NCBI GenBank assembly: GCA_965201045.1
Contig: OZ241746.1
Location: 2,046,001-2,110,000 of the forward strand
Length of the DNA: 64,000 bases
Direction: 5' to 3'
From: JAPORK01 sp026710285
GTDB lineage: Bacteria > Pseudomonadota > Gammaproteobacteria > Pseudomonadales > Endozoicomonadaceae
Made by a program: the position numbers and the translations under genes. The notes beneath the pieces were generated by a model. That model was given only the letters and a program-made list of their open reading frames with translations. It made no database searches and was not told the DNA's origin. Numbering within the stretch: position 1 is the stretch's first letter; every line of letters starts with the position of its first letter. This document shows, in pieces, positions 1 to 8,716 of the stretch.

Positions 1-541
1 CATGAAGATAAAATCTCACTGTGTTTCACCAAAACAACCTTTCCACAATCCAGATACAATCACTTCAAGGCAGCATGAATCGGAAGAAGCAGATGATGCG
101 TTTCAACTGCATACAAGCCATGTACAATATCAGCAGATGTTAGTTCTGGCAGGAAGACATGGTAGCAAACATACTGTAAGTTGTTTATTCAATAAAGGAT
201 TTAAAAAACAAAACTTCACATTCAACAAACGTCCTCATAAGCTTAATTTTGCCGTAACAGGAACGCTAACAATAGATGGAGTAAGTTTTGATGACATGGT
301 ATTAGCACAGGGTAACCAATTCTTTAGAAATAACTGGTGGTTTGGGGGAAAAAATTGTCAACATCTTCTCAATCTCAGCAACGATGAGCCTGATATTGAT
401 GGTGTAAACTGTACAGCCAGAGATAAAAAAACAACCTGGTGTTTTTTTCGTGGAACTGTTAATAAAAAATTCGATCATAAACATATTGACAGTACAAACG
501 CCAACTTTGTGCGTATTATGAAAAAAAAATGTGTCTTATAA
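1..541 (+). CDS. Small secreted cysteine-rich family protein, 5'-partial
   Basis: The gene is cut by the window edge. The visible 179 codons align with the mature part of three complete paralogues downstream, so the first in-frame Met is internal and the true start with its signal peptide lies outside. Family hallmarks are present: the SHCVSPKQPF motif near the beginning, AGRHGS, KLNFAVTGTLTIDGVSFDD, the NNWWFGGKNC motif and the KTTWCFFRG motif, with cysteines at conserved places that probably form disulfides. I do not recognise a named family or a function. It is the first of a tandem series on the same strand, so recent duplication is likely. Export by Sec is inferred from the paralogues. 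Confidence 0.75.
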   Translation, partial: MKIKSHCVSPKQPFHNPDTITSRQHESEEADDAFQLHTSHVQYQQMLVLAGRHGSKHTVSCLFNKGFKKQNFTFNKRPHKLNFAVTGTLTIDGVSFDDMVLAQGNQFFRNNWWFGGKNCQHLLNLSNDEPDIDGVNCTARDKKTTWCFFRGTVNKKFDHKHIDSTNANFVRIMKKKCVL

Positions 542-1044
542 TTCGTATGATTAACAGATACAAAGTAATGTACTGATATAAACTGAAATAGTAAACCACT
601 ATACAAACTTAATATTGTTACAATCTTTACATTGTTGCTAAATTATTGATTATATTAATTCCATCCATTGTCAATAACAAACTAATAGTGTAGTTTATTT
701 TTAACAATACTATAAACTAAACTGTATGTGTGTTTTATATTTGAAAAACTATTCTTATAAAACTATTTAGGTGATTATTTTTGTGATCACTGAGTAAAGA
801 ATTAGTATTTTATATGCTTTGAAGCAAACTATTTTCATCATAATTTTTCTACTAATTTTTATCTGATAAACAGATTTTATTAACTTATCAGGAGTTACTC
901 TGCCATTGTCATTCAACAATAGATTAATTATAGAAACAACCATCATACTTAAGACCTTATACTTTTATTTTTCTAAAATACGCAATATTTTCATTATAAA
1001 TGCAATATTAATTCATTAAATTATTATAATAACAGGACATTATT
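542..1044. other. AT-rich intergenic leader of the second family gene
   Basis: About 500 bases without a convincing gene. The last ~200 bases resemble the leaders of the later paralogues (a TGATAAACA-like stretch, AATTATA, then ATAAATGCAATATTA close to the gene). This suggests a shared promoter region, although no clear -35/-10 pair can be fixed by eye. Confidence 0.4.
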
Positions 1045-1710
1045 ATGAATAAAAAAATATTTATTCTCATGACAGTACTTTTTTTGTTGGCAGCAAAAGG
1101 CTATTGCCGTAAAAAAGTACGCAACAATGAACTTCTATTTTCTGGGGATGCTAAAAAATCAGTAGTTTTACATATGAAATCTTACTGTATTTCACCAAAA
1201 CAACCTTTCAATAATCCAAATACAATTAATTCAAGATTTGTTGAATATGATATTAAAGTGATTAATACAAGTAAAAATACAACAAAGAAATTCCAGTTAC
1301 AATACCGGGACATGACAATTGTTGCAGGAAGACATGGCAGCGAACATACTGTAAAATGCTTATTCAATAAAGGATTCCATAAACAAAATTTAACATTTAA
1401 TAAACGTCCACATAAACTTAATTTTGCTGTCATAGGAACTCTAACGATCGATGGAGTCAGTTTTGATGACATGGTATTAGCGCAGGGACATACATCCTTT
1501 AGTAACAACTGGTGGTTTGGGGGGAAAAATTGCAAATACCTTAATAGTGGTTATAATATCAATGCTGTGAACTGTACGGCTACAGATAAAAAAACAACCT
1601 GGTGTTTTTTTCGTGGACATGTTGATGCGGATTTTAACGGAGGAACACATATCGACAGTACAGGTACTTATGAAGTACGAGTCTGGAATAAAAAATGTGT
1701 CCTGGACTAG
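1045..1710 (+). CDS. Small secreted cysteine-rich family protein
   Basis: A 221-residue protein. Residues 1-21 are a classical Sec signal (MNKK, hydrophobic core, then a small/Cys boundary at KGYC). The mature part carries the family motifs SYCISPKQPF, AGRHGSEHTVKC, LTIDGVSFDDMVLAQG, SNNWWFGGKNC, VNCTATDKKTTWCFFRG and a C-terminal KKC. There are about seven mature cysteines, so an exported, disulfide-bonded protein is likely. An AGGA Shine-Dalgarno sits about 10 bases before the ATG. The cysteine could suggest a lipoprotein, but the residues before it (AKGYC) are not a good lipobox. Function unknown. It is one of four adjacent paralogues plus one wrecked copy. Confidence 0.85.
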   Translation: MNKKIFILMTVLFLLAAKGYCRKKVRNNELLFSGDAKKSVVLHMKSYCISPKQPFNNPNTINSRFVEYDIKVINTSKNTTKKFQLQYRDMTIVAGRHGSEHTVKCLFNKGFHKQNLTFNKRPHKLNFAVIGTLTIDGVSFDDMVLAQGHTSFSNNWWFGGKNCKYLNSGYNINAVNCTATDKKTTWCFFRGHVDADFNGGTHIDSTGTYEVRVWNKKCVLD

Positions 1711-1882
1711 CATTGATTGACAAATGTCTAGTAAAAATGTACCGCTATATAAAGTAATAAATTAATTATAAAAATCATCTCTTACATTTAAAATTCTACA
1801 CTGTATTCTTCTGAAAAATACAACAATTGAAGTTCAAATGTAATGCTTATCCATTAACTTATTAAAATAACAGGAAATTCTT

Positions 1883-2542
1883 ATGAACAAAAAAATATTT
1901 ACTCTTATGTCAACACTCTTTTTAGTGACCACAAACAGTTACTGCCATAAAAAAAAGTCACATTACAATGACCTTTTCTTTTCTGATTATATTAAAAATC
2001 CAATAGTTATGCAGGTACAATCTCATTGTATTTCAAAAAATCAGCCTTACCACAATCCAGATAAAATTGTCTCAACACCAGACACGTTTCAAGATGTGGA
2101 TTACGATGGAAACCCAATCAATCCAGAATATCAGGTTATAACAATTGTGGCAGGTCGGCATGGTAGCGGAAAGACTGTAAGCTGTTTAGAAAAAAAAGGA
2201 TTTAAAGACAAAAATTTTACATTTGGTGAAGTTCCACACAAGCTTAATTTTGCCGTAATAGGAACTTTAACGATAGATGGAGTAAGTTTTGATGACATGG
2301 TATTAGCACAGGGACATACATTCTTTAGTAACAACTGGTGGTTTGGAGGAAAACACTGCAAGTCTCTAAATAGTGGTGCATATTATATTGATGCTGTAAA
2401 TTGTATAGCCAGGGATAGAAAAACAACCTGGTGCTTTTTACGTGGACGCATTAATGCCTACGTTAACGGAGTATATGTTGATAGTATACCCCCTAATGAA
2501 GTGCGAGTTTTGAATGAAAAATGTAACATAGATGATGATTGA
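1883..2542 (+). CDS. Small secreted cysteine-rich family protein
   Basis: A 219-residue paralogue of its neighbours with the same N-terminal signal (MNKKIFTLMSTLFLVTTNSYC) and mature motifs (AGRHGSGKTVSC, SFDDMVLAQGHTFFSNNWWFGGKHC, KTTWCFLRG). Its variable segment between about residues 60 and 85 differs from the other copies, while the central and C-terminal blocks are nearly identical. An ACAGGAA ribosome site precedes the ATG. Around 2438-2441 this copy contains TTAC followed by sequence resembling the flank of the tnpB element in the wrecked paralogue at 3.9-5.4 kb. Function not recognised. Confidence 0.85.
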   Translation: MNKKIFTLMSTLFLVTTNSYCHKKKSHYNDLFFSDYIKNPIVMQVQSHCISKNQPYHNPDKIVSTPDTFQDVDYDGNPINPEYQVITIVAGRHGSGKTVSCLEKKGFKDKNFTFGEVPHKLNFAVIGTLTIDGVSFDDMVLAQGHTFFSNNWWFGGKHCKSLNSGAYYIDAVNCIARDRKTTWCFLRGRINAYVNGVYVDSIPPNEVRVLNEKCNIDDD

Positions 2543-2621
2543 TTGACAGGTGTCTGGCAGAAAGATATGCAGCAAATTGATATAAAGAGGTATAATGGAC
2601 TATTGTATACATCAGTAAACT

Positions 2622-2803
2622 AAAATATTCTTATCACAATCTGTCTGCTGATTACTCCCTGATAAACAAACTTTATAAAGTGACCTGTGATATTCCTTAA
2701 TAATTCTCCAATAAAAAAATTAATTATAAAATTTAATCCGGTATTTGCATTATAAATGCAATATCATCTATCCACTAAACTATTATAATAAGTGAAATTT
2801 ACT
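2622..2803 (+). promoter_or_regulatory. Conserved leader of family gene at 2804
   Basis: This ~180-bp leader closely matches the leader at 3740-3927, in order: TTCTTATCA, CTGATTA..CTCTGATAAA, TAATAATTCT, TTAATTATAAAAT, AATCCGGTATTTG. Intergenic DNA kept this similar between paralogues implies either recent duplication or shared regulation. The promoter itself is not resolved. Confidence 0.5.
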
Positions 2804-3457
2804 ATGAATAAAAATATACTAATTTTGACGTTAATGATTTTTTTAGGGGCGACGAAAAGCTATTGCCATAAAAAGATACAAAACAACGAGATAAAGTTTT
2901 CTCATGATGCAAGATCAGTGGAGTTGAGTATAAAACAATTTTGTGGTGCACCAGACCAAGATCATCAGGAGTACCCAAAGAAAATTACTGCACAGTTATA
3001 CAAAAAAGTTACGGTAAACACCTATGATAACACGGAAACTGATTTCTTCTATCTGATCATGTCAATTAGGGCAGGAAGAAATGCTACCAAATACACTGCA
3101 AACTGTTTATTTAATCAGGGATTTAAAAATGGAAACTTTACATTCAATAAGCGTCCAAAAAAACTTAATTTTGCCGTAAAAGGAAGTTTATACGTAGATG
3201 GAGTACGTTTTAATAATATGGTATTAGCACAGGGGCACACACTCTTTAGCAATAATTGGTGGTTTGGAGGAAAACCTTGTAAAATTCTGAATACTAAACA
3301 TCATCATGTTAATGCAGTAAACTGTAGATCTGCGGATAAAAAAGTAACCTGGTGTTTTTTGCGTGGACATGTTGATAATGACATCGATGGAAAACATATT
3401 AAAAGTACCGCTACTAATGAAGTGATAATCCATAAGGCTCCATGTAATATGTCCTGA
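2804..3457 (+). CDS. Small secreted cysteine-rich family protein (divergent copy)
   Basis: A 217-residue protein starting MNKNILILTLMIFLG with a Sec signal ending near KSYC. An in-frame GTG four codons upstream exists, but the ATG at 2804 matches the starts of the paralogues. Family motifs are present but more divergent: AGRNATKYTANC, VDGVRFNNMVLAQG, SNNWWFGGKPC, VTWCFLRGHVDND and a final cysteine. It looks like the oldest or fastest-changing complete copy in the cluster. No function is recognised. Secretion to the periplasm or host is inferred from the signal peptide only. Confidence 0.82.
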   Translation: MNKNILILTLMIFLGATKSYCHKKIQNNEIKFSHDARSVELSIKQFCGAPDQDHQEYPKKITAQLYKKVTVNTYDNTETDFFYLIMSIRAGRNATKYTANCLFNQGFKNGNFTFNKRPKKLNFAVKGSLYVDGVRFNNMVLAQGHTLFSNNWWFGGKPCKILNTKHHHVNAVNCRSADKKVTWCFLRGHVDNDIDGKHIKSTATNEVIIHKAPCNMS

Positions 3458-3739
3458 GTGGATTAACAGCGATGCAGCAATATATTGGATATAAAGCCGC
3501 ATAAAGGACTGTCATATACAGGAGTAAACTAAAATCAACATAACCGTTGCATTGTTACCAGGCTATACTATTATTCTTCATATCACCAACATTAAAGGAA
3601 CAGTATATTTTAGCGTTGGTAATACTGCAGAATAGACTTCTCTTTAGTATATGGATTGCTGTTATCGCTGGTCTGTTTAGTTGAGAATAATTTTTTATCA
3701 TAAGATAAAAGGCGGGTACTTTCTGTATTTTTATTAAAT
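3458..3739. other. Intergenic, no gene seen
   Basis: AT-rich spacer between the divergent family gene and the leader of the wrecked copy. No supported gene, RNA or terminator. Confidence 0.4.
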
Positions 3740-3927
3740 AAAATGTTCTTATCATAATCTGTTTGCTGATTAACCTCTGATAAAAAAATATTATAAACTG
3801 ATCCGTGACACTCCCATAATAATTCTTCAGCAACAACAAAAGGTTAATTATAAAATATAATCCGGTATTTGTATTGCAAATACATCATCGTCTATTAATT
3901 AAATTCTTATAATGAGATAATTTTCTC
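3740..3927 (+). promoter_or_regulatory. Conserved leader of the wrecked paralogue
   Basis: This stretch matches the leader at 2622-2803 block by block, which shows that the disrupted copy kept its upstream region. The gene start that follows (ATG at 3928) is preceded by TAATGAGATAA. Confidence 0.5.
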
Positions 3928-4020
3928 ATGAAAAAAAATGTATTTATTCTTTTCTCAATATTTTTTTTAATAGCAGTAAAAAGCTATTGTCATATAAAAA
4001 AACAACCTGGTGTTTTTTAC

Positions 4021-5231
4021 CAGACACGCCGTAAAGCCTCGCCCTTCAGGGCGGGGATATAAGGCGGTTTTTTTTAGTTTCTGTTGACATTTTTGCCTGA
4101 AACAATTAGAATCCAGTCGCTAAATAGCGCATGAAACCTATACAATTGACGTTCTTGCATGGAAAAGACAAAGACACTTAAAGTAAGAGTTAAAGACAAA
4201 CACGCAAAACAGCTTAGTAAGATGGCAGGTGCGGTTAATTTTGTCTGGAACTACATAAATGAACTTTCCTCTCGCTCAATTAGAGAGCGTGGAGAGTTTT
4301 TTTCTGCATACGATATAGACAAATATACCAAAGGTGCAAACAAAGAGCTGGGTTTGCATAGTCAAACGCTTCAGTGCGTAGCGAAAGAATACGTAAAAGC
4401 CAGAAAGCAATTTAAAAAGAGCAGGCTCAACTGGAGAAAAACAAAAGGTGTCAGGCGTTCACTGGGTTGGATTCCTGTTAATACAAAAGCCTCTGGCTGG
4501 AAAAACGGACAGATATACCACAACGGGAACTACTTCGGTGTATGGGATTCCTTCGGATTAAGCAACTACAAATTCAGAACAGCTTCTTTCAATGAAGATG
4601 CCCGTGGACGCTGGTATTTTAACGTGGTCGTTTCTGTTAAGCCGGAACAGTCAACAGGGACTTCTTCTGTTGGTATAGATTTAGGCTGCAAAGAAGCGGC
4701 TACGGACTCAAACGGAAGCGGTGTTACAGGCAGAAACTACAGGGCTTTTGAACAAAAATTAGCTGTAGCACAACGGGCTAAAAATAAGGCTCGTACTAAA
4801 GCAATACATGCAAAAATCAAGAACAAGAGGAAAGATGAACTACACAAATACAGCCGCAAACTGGTCTCAGAAAATGCTGCAATATTTGTTGGCAACGTAA
4901 AGTCTGCTGCTATTGCAAAAACTAAACTAGCCAAATCTGCATTAGATGCAGGGTGGCATATGCTAAAGACTATGCTGGAATACAAGTGCGATCACGCAGG
5001 CGTAGTCTTTGAAGAGCTAAACGAAAAGTACACAACCCAAACCTGTTCGTACTGTAAAGAAATCTCAGACAGTAGTCCGAAAGGTAGAGCAGGTTTAGGA
5101 ATAAGAGAATGGGTCTGTAAATGTGGAGCGGTATTGAACAGAGATGTTAATGCTGCCAGAAACATTCTTGCGCTCGGGCATGAGCGTCTCGCAGGAGGAA
5201 TCCCCTTCCTTTAGGGAGGGGAGGATGTCAA
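4021..5231 (+). mobile_element. IS200/IS605-superfamily element carrying only tnpB
   Basis: Boundaries come from comparison with the uninterrupted paralogue. The left flank ends in TTAC and the element ends in TCAA. These are the left target and right cleavage tetranucleotides known for IS608-type single-strand transposition. The left end holds a subterminal hairpin around CGCCCTTCAGGGCG, and the right end a hairpin CCCCTTCC/GGGAGGGG. No target duplication is present, as expected for this mechanism. It lacks tnpA, so it would need a Y1 transposase in trans. A decayed tnpA with a closely related left end is at 55.1-55.7 kb. Confidence 0.85.
4159..5214 (+). CDS. tnpB: TnpB, RNA-guided RuvC-type nuclease of an IS605-family element
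   Basis: A 351-residue TnpB. The C-terminal half has the RuvC-like core: GIDLG (first catalytic Asp), a zinc ribbon CSYC...CKCG, and NRDVNAARNIL with the last catalytic Asp. The usual second-motif glutamate (IVVEDL in typical TnpB) reads IFVGNV here; an acidic FEELNE follows just before the zinc ribbon and may replace it. The family cuts DNA next to a TTAC-like motif, guided by an RNA made from the element's right end, and promotes retention of the element. The frame is intact. It is the only gene of its element and lies inside a wrecked secreted-protein gene. Confidence 0.9.
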   Translation: MEKTKTLKVRVKDKHAKQLSKMAGAVNFVWNYINELSSRSIRERGEFFSAYDIDKYTKGANKELGLHSQTLQCVAKEYVKARKQFKKSRLNWRKTKGVRRSLGWIPVNTKASGWKNGQIYHNGNYFGVWDSFGLSNYKFRTASFNEDARGRWYFNVVVSVKPEQSTGTSSVGIDLGCKEAATDSNGSGVTGRNYRAFEQKLAVAQRAKNKARTKAIHAKIKNKRKDELHKYSRKLVSENAAIFVGNVKSAAIAKTKLAKSALDAGWHMLKTMLEYKCDHAGVVFEELNEKYTTQTCSYCKEISDSSPKGRAGLGIREWVCKCGAVLNRDVNAARNILALGHERLAGGIPFL

Positions 5232-5251
5232 GTGGAACCATTAATGCTTAT
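5110..5251 (+). ncRNA. Candidate omega/reRNA of the tnpB element with its guide
   Basis: In IS605-type elements the guide RNA overlaps the 3' end of tnpB and the right-end hairpin, and its guide is copied from the flanking DNA. By position, the scaffold here would be the tnpB tail plus the CCCCTTCC hairpin up to 5231, and the guide would start at 5232 (GTGGAACCATTAATGCTTAT). The exact 5' end is unknown. This is inferred from family knowledge and position, not from a recognised RNA motif. Confidence 0.35.
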
Positions 5252-5620
5252 GTAAATAACGACTATGACTATCTTTATAAAAGACAGATTCATAACATTC
5301 AAAATCATGCAGACGACTACATTTATAATACAGATGTTGATGAAGTGTTTGTTCTGAAGAGACGATGCTTCGCTGCTTCCAGTATGGATGATTATAGTCA
5401 TAGTTTTGTAATTTTATAATCTTCTATACTTATTGTGCTTTGCTGATGTTTTCTTATTCCAACACATAATAATTAAGGAGTTGTAATAAAAAGTTAAAAA
5501 CTCTGTTTGTACTCATAACATGAGTTTAATTTATAAACAAAAAAATATTTATCACTGTTTTTTTGTATATTCATTCAATTTCAATACACTGGATTCATTT
5601 TTTTATCACTCTTTAATACT

Positions 5621-5729
5621 CAATACTTCGGACAGTTTTTGTAAGTGGTTAATTTTAAAAAATATCTTTAAAAATTAATGGTTTACAGTTTAAACCATAG
5701 TAGGTTTTTAAAAACTGTCCGAAGTATTG
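5621..5729 (-). repeat. 109-bp palindromic element with perfect 20-bp terminal inverted repeats
   Basis: It begins CAATACTTCGGACAGTTTTT and ends with the exact reverse complement. Read on the minus strand, its first ~40 bases match the 132-bp elements found four times between the large protease-like genes (40-51 kb), so this is the same family in opposite orientation and with a shorter core. There is no coding capacity. It is probably a non-autonomous mobile element (MITE). It sits just upstream of the propeller-protein gene and may affect its expression. Confidence 0.75.
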
Positions 5730-5807
5730 ATAATAATGATTTCTGGTAAAGTAAACCTAACATTTTCAAGTCAGATGGGTATAGATAAAACTTTTCAGGA
5801 GTACTCA

Positions 5808-7199
5808 ATGAAGCAATCTTGTTTATTGTTATCATTTCTTGTGTTGGCTGTAACGGGATTTTCCGGTACAACGATAACGATTAAAGCTGATAGCTTTTTT
5901 ACTGTTAAACCTGATGGTGATGTGTTCCTGCAAAGAAAAATTTTTGATTTAGAAACTATGCAGTTTACATTCAAGGTGGTTAACACCACTTCTCATTCAA
6001 TCATAGTACTCTCTCCATTAATACTCATGCAACAGAGTACTTTGCATGATATAAGTTTTACTGCGAGTAGTTGCCTGAAAGCAACTCTTTTAACCAACAG
6101 TAGCTGTTATTTCACTTTTGAAACACACGTACCAAAACTGGATAACCCTGAAAAAAAACAATCCTTTGTGGCTGTATACAATATTTTAGCCTCATGGAAT
6201 CATCAGTATTCAATCAAAGAGATCTGTTTTGGTGTTACAGTAAATCCTTTGCATGCCTATATTTTTTACCAGTATGATACACCTTTCAAAGATCGTATTC
6301 GTGTCTGTAATATTGGTTATCAGGGGCAGTTAATTGGGTGTCATTCTAATAAACCATTGCCCGGTCTGTCTGCGTCTGACGTAGTCACCAGTTTTAATAT
6401 CAATTCAAAATATTCCAGAGGGTACATGACACTTACCAGATACTCACCTACTTTTGGTCGCTTTCTGTATATATGCAATATTGATCAATCGGATGGAGAA
6501 ATAACGGAATGCAAATCTAATTTTCACCGGACTGCATCAAGCACAAACATAAAATTTCCAGTAGATTCGGTAGGGATTGATTCAGTGCATTCACGAATGT
6601 ATTTTATGCTCGATGGAAGTATTTATACTTATCTAACGAATCCAGATACCGGTGAATTACTTCGTTTAGAAGGGTTTATGCCTGTAAACCGAAAAAACGG
6701 AGCATCATATATAGGCGTTGATGCAGATTATTCAAATTTTTATATCACCACTGATCATGCGGTTATTCAATGTCATGTTGGTAATCCGTGGATATATTGT
6801 ACTCCTCCTGATTCCATGCTAAAACTCCCGGACTTTTCTCCTGAGTTTATAGCGATATCTTCGGATCATTTGGCAGCCTATATAACCAAAATGACTGGTA
6901 CCGGACCGGCTATTATCCGGTGTCCGGCCGACAACACAGAACACTTAAAAACACCTTGTAAGCCAACAGGATATGGTGTATCTGCTGCTGGTCAAACATC
7001 TAAACTATATCCTTTTTCTCAGCCTAAAAGTATTGCTATAGCTCCACACACATCGCTGGTTTATATCATTGATAATATCAACTGGTATACTTTTATTTCT
7101 GTATGCCAAGTGAATGAACAAAATCACGATTTAACAGCTTGTAAAAATGCTGAATCTGAAAAGGGGTATCAGCACCCTCTGGTTATTGCCATTAATTGA
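5808..7199 (+). CDS. Secreted beta-propeller-like repeat protein
   Basis: A 463-residue protein. The ATG at 5808 is chosen because AGGAG lies just upstream and a good Sec signal follows (MKQSCLLLSFLVLAVTGFSG). From about residue 150 onward there are about six degenerate repeats built as 'aYi.....i.vC.i...G.l..C', for example RVCNIGYQGQLIGC, YICNIDQSDGEITEC and SVCQVNEQNHDLTAC. Each pairs two cysteines across a turn, as in NHL/YVTN-type propellers of secreted bacterial proteins. The N-terminal ~130 residues look like an immunoglobulin-like domain. It is probably periplasmic or extracellular, for binding rather than catalysis. The exact family is not recognised. Confidence 0.7.
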   Translation: MKQSCLLLSFLVLAVTGFSGTTITIKADSFFTVKPDGDVFLQRKIFDLETMQFTFKVVNTTSHSIIVLSPLILMQQSTLHDISFTASSCLKATLLTNSSCYFTFETHVPKLDNPEKKQSFVAVYNILASWNHQYSIKEICFGVTVNPLHAYIFYQYDTPFKDRIRVCNIGYQGQLIGCHSNKPLPGLSASDVVTSFNINSKYSRGYMTLTRYSPTFGRFLYICNIDQSDGEITECKSNFHRTASSTNIKFPVDSVGIDSVHSRMYFMLDGSIYTYLTNPDTGELLRLEGFMPVNRKNGASYIGVDADYSNFYITTDHAVIQCHVGNPWIYCTPPDSMLKLPDFSPEFIAISSDHLAAYITKMTGTGPAIIRCPADNTEHLKTPCKPTGYGVSAAGQTSKLYPFSQPKSIAIAPHTSLVYIIDNINWYTFISVCQVNEQNHDLTACKNAESEKGYQHPLVIAIN

Positions 7200-7379
7200 C
7201 CGGGTCTCATTTTTTTATTATGCTCTGATCTGTTGAATCACACCTGATAAATGTTAGTGATAAAGTTTTCAATATTACAATGCGTATTCTGTCTATACTT
7301 AAAACCAGATAAGCAAGCAACCTGGTTGTAAAGCTATAAAAAGTGAATGAATAAAAATTACAAACCATGGAGGGTTATT

Positions 7380-8180
7380 ATGATACCAGGAAATATTGTC
7401 CGTTTTATTCTTTACAAGCAGGTACAACAACATACCGATGACCAAGGTCGCACTTTAAAAGTAAGAGTTAAGCGAAGTCGGGTTCCTAATTTTATTATAA
7501 AATTCTGGGAGCGCAGATTTGAAAGTAAATCCATTAATGTGCGTACCGTTTCAAGGGCGGACTCTGTTACTCCATTATATACACAAAAGCGTAACGTGCC
7601 TGAGAACTCACAAACAGAACATTTTGCAAGACTAAACAAACACACAATTACTGAATACCTGCAAAAAGAGCAGCAGGAATATTTAAAGCAGTTCCCCCAC
7701 TGGCAAAATATCAGAGAAGAAGACAAAAATAATCCTGGAGTACAGGGTATGCTTCAGGAGAGAACCCGGGAAATAGCAACATGGCTGGTCAGCAGTAATA
7801 CTTATGAATTTCCTCCTGATGTACATCTGTCACAACTACTTGGGAACAGAGAAAAATATGCATCCCAGTTAGTATCAAAAGAGATGTTACATGAGGCAAC
7901 TCATATTGCTTTAAGAACAATGCTTAAAGGTGAGCAACTAAATGCAGAAAGACCACTTTCTGTAAATGACTTTAATCCTGTTTATGAAAACAAACTGTTT
8001 CCTGATTCCATTCAGTTTCAGGACTATCTGGCAAAATTATCTGAAGCTGAACAAGCTTACTCAGAAGGTGGTTTTTTAGCTGATCCAGCTTTGCGTGATG
8101 CCAAAAATCCTTTTTTTGCAAAGACAAGAGCAAGCTATCTTAAAAGATGGGATGATATTTATAGTGTTGCTGATGATTAA
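7380..8180 (+). CDS. Hypothetical 266-residue protein
   Basis: The ATG at 7380 is preceded by GGAGGG at a good distance and is preferred to an in-frame ATG at 7347. The product starts MIPGNIVRFILYK, is rich in charged residues, has no signal peptide or membrane segment, and contains a long helical region with EYLQKEQQEYLKQF. A segment MLHEATHIALRTML carries an HEATH-like string, but without a convincing HExxH metal site. I do not recognise the family. A cytoplasmic or secreted effector-type protein is possible in this context, without direct support. Confidence 0.6.
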   Translation: MIPGNIVRFILYKQVQQHTDDQGRTLKVRVKRSRVPNFIIKFWERRFESKSINVRTVSRADSVTPLYTQKRNVPENSQTEHFARLNKHTITEYLQKEQQEYLKQFPHWQNIREEDKNNPGVQGMLQERTREIATWLVSSNTYEFPPDVHLSQLLGNREKYASQLVSKEMLHEATHIALRTMLKGEQLNAERPLSVNDFNPVYENKLFPDSIQFQDYLAKLSEAEQAYSEGGFLADPALRDAKNPFFAKTRASYLKRWDDIYSVADD

Positions 8181-8716
8181 ATCCTCACTATTATCATTTT
8201 GAAGGTAGTTACTAAAACAGATTATAGTACCTGCCAGCGCCTTCAGATATTTACTCACAGGCATACTTGCTGGCAGAAGATTCAGCTTAATTAGTTGCAG
8301 CTTACTCAACAAAATAATTATTGCTATTCATCCGGACTTCCGGAAATCTACCAAATACTGAACTGCTTTTCCTTCAACGTCTTCATAATATTTATAACAT
8401 TTCCTCCTGGTTGTCGTTACGACTCAGAAAAAGCTGCAACTCTTTATAAATAAACATGTTATATTTTTATCCTGGGTAAACCTGCAGGCACCTGGCTGCA
8501 ATAATGATAAACAAATTCTTTATTTATCAGGCTATGCATGATAAAACTAATTTTTGCCCATCGGTTATTTCTGATTTTTCAGGCAGTTATTTTGTGGCTG
8601 ATAATTTTTCAAAAGCTGTCAGAAATATGATTTTTATACATTAAGGCTAAATATTATGGGTATGATAATAAATTTAATATAGAATTTTGCACATTGCAGA
8701 CGAAGGAGTAGAGTGT
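8181..8716. other. Intergenic region upstream of pfkA
   Basis: About 535 AT-rich bases without a supported gene, RNA or strong terminator. The end holds the pfkA ribosome site (AGGAG at about 8704). Confidence 0.4.

Larger units (their letters stand above)
3928..5419 (+). pseudogene. Wrecked small secreted family paralogue, split by a tnpB element
   Basis: The 5' piece (3928-4020) begins with a family-type signal peptide ending KSYCH. It then jumps, within a shared ATAAAAAAA run, straight to the block that encodes KTTWCFF in the paralogues, and it is out of frame there. The whole mature core is therefore deleted, probably by microhomology. The 3' piece (5232-5419) resumes in the family frame with GTINAYVNN and ends in a divergent tail. 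Between them lies an IS element (4021-5231). Joining the two flanks restores the TTTTTTAC/GTGGA sequence of an intact paralogue, so the insertion point is exact. No functional product is expected. Confidence 0.8.
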
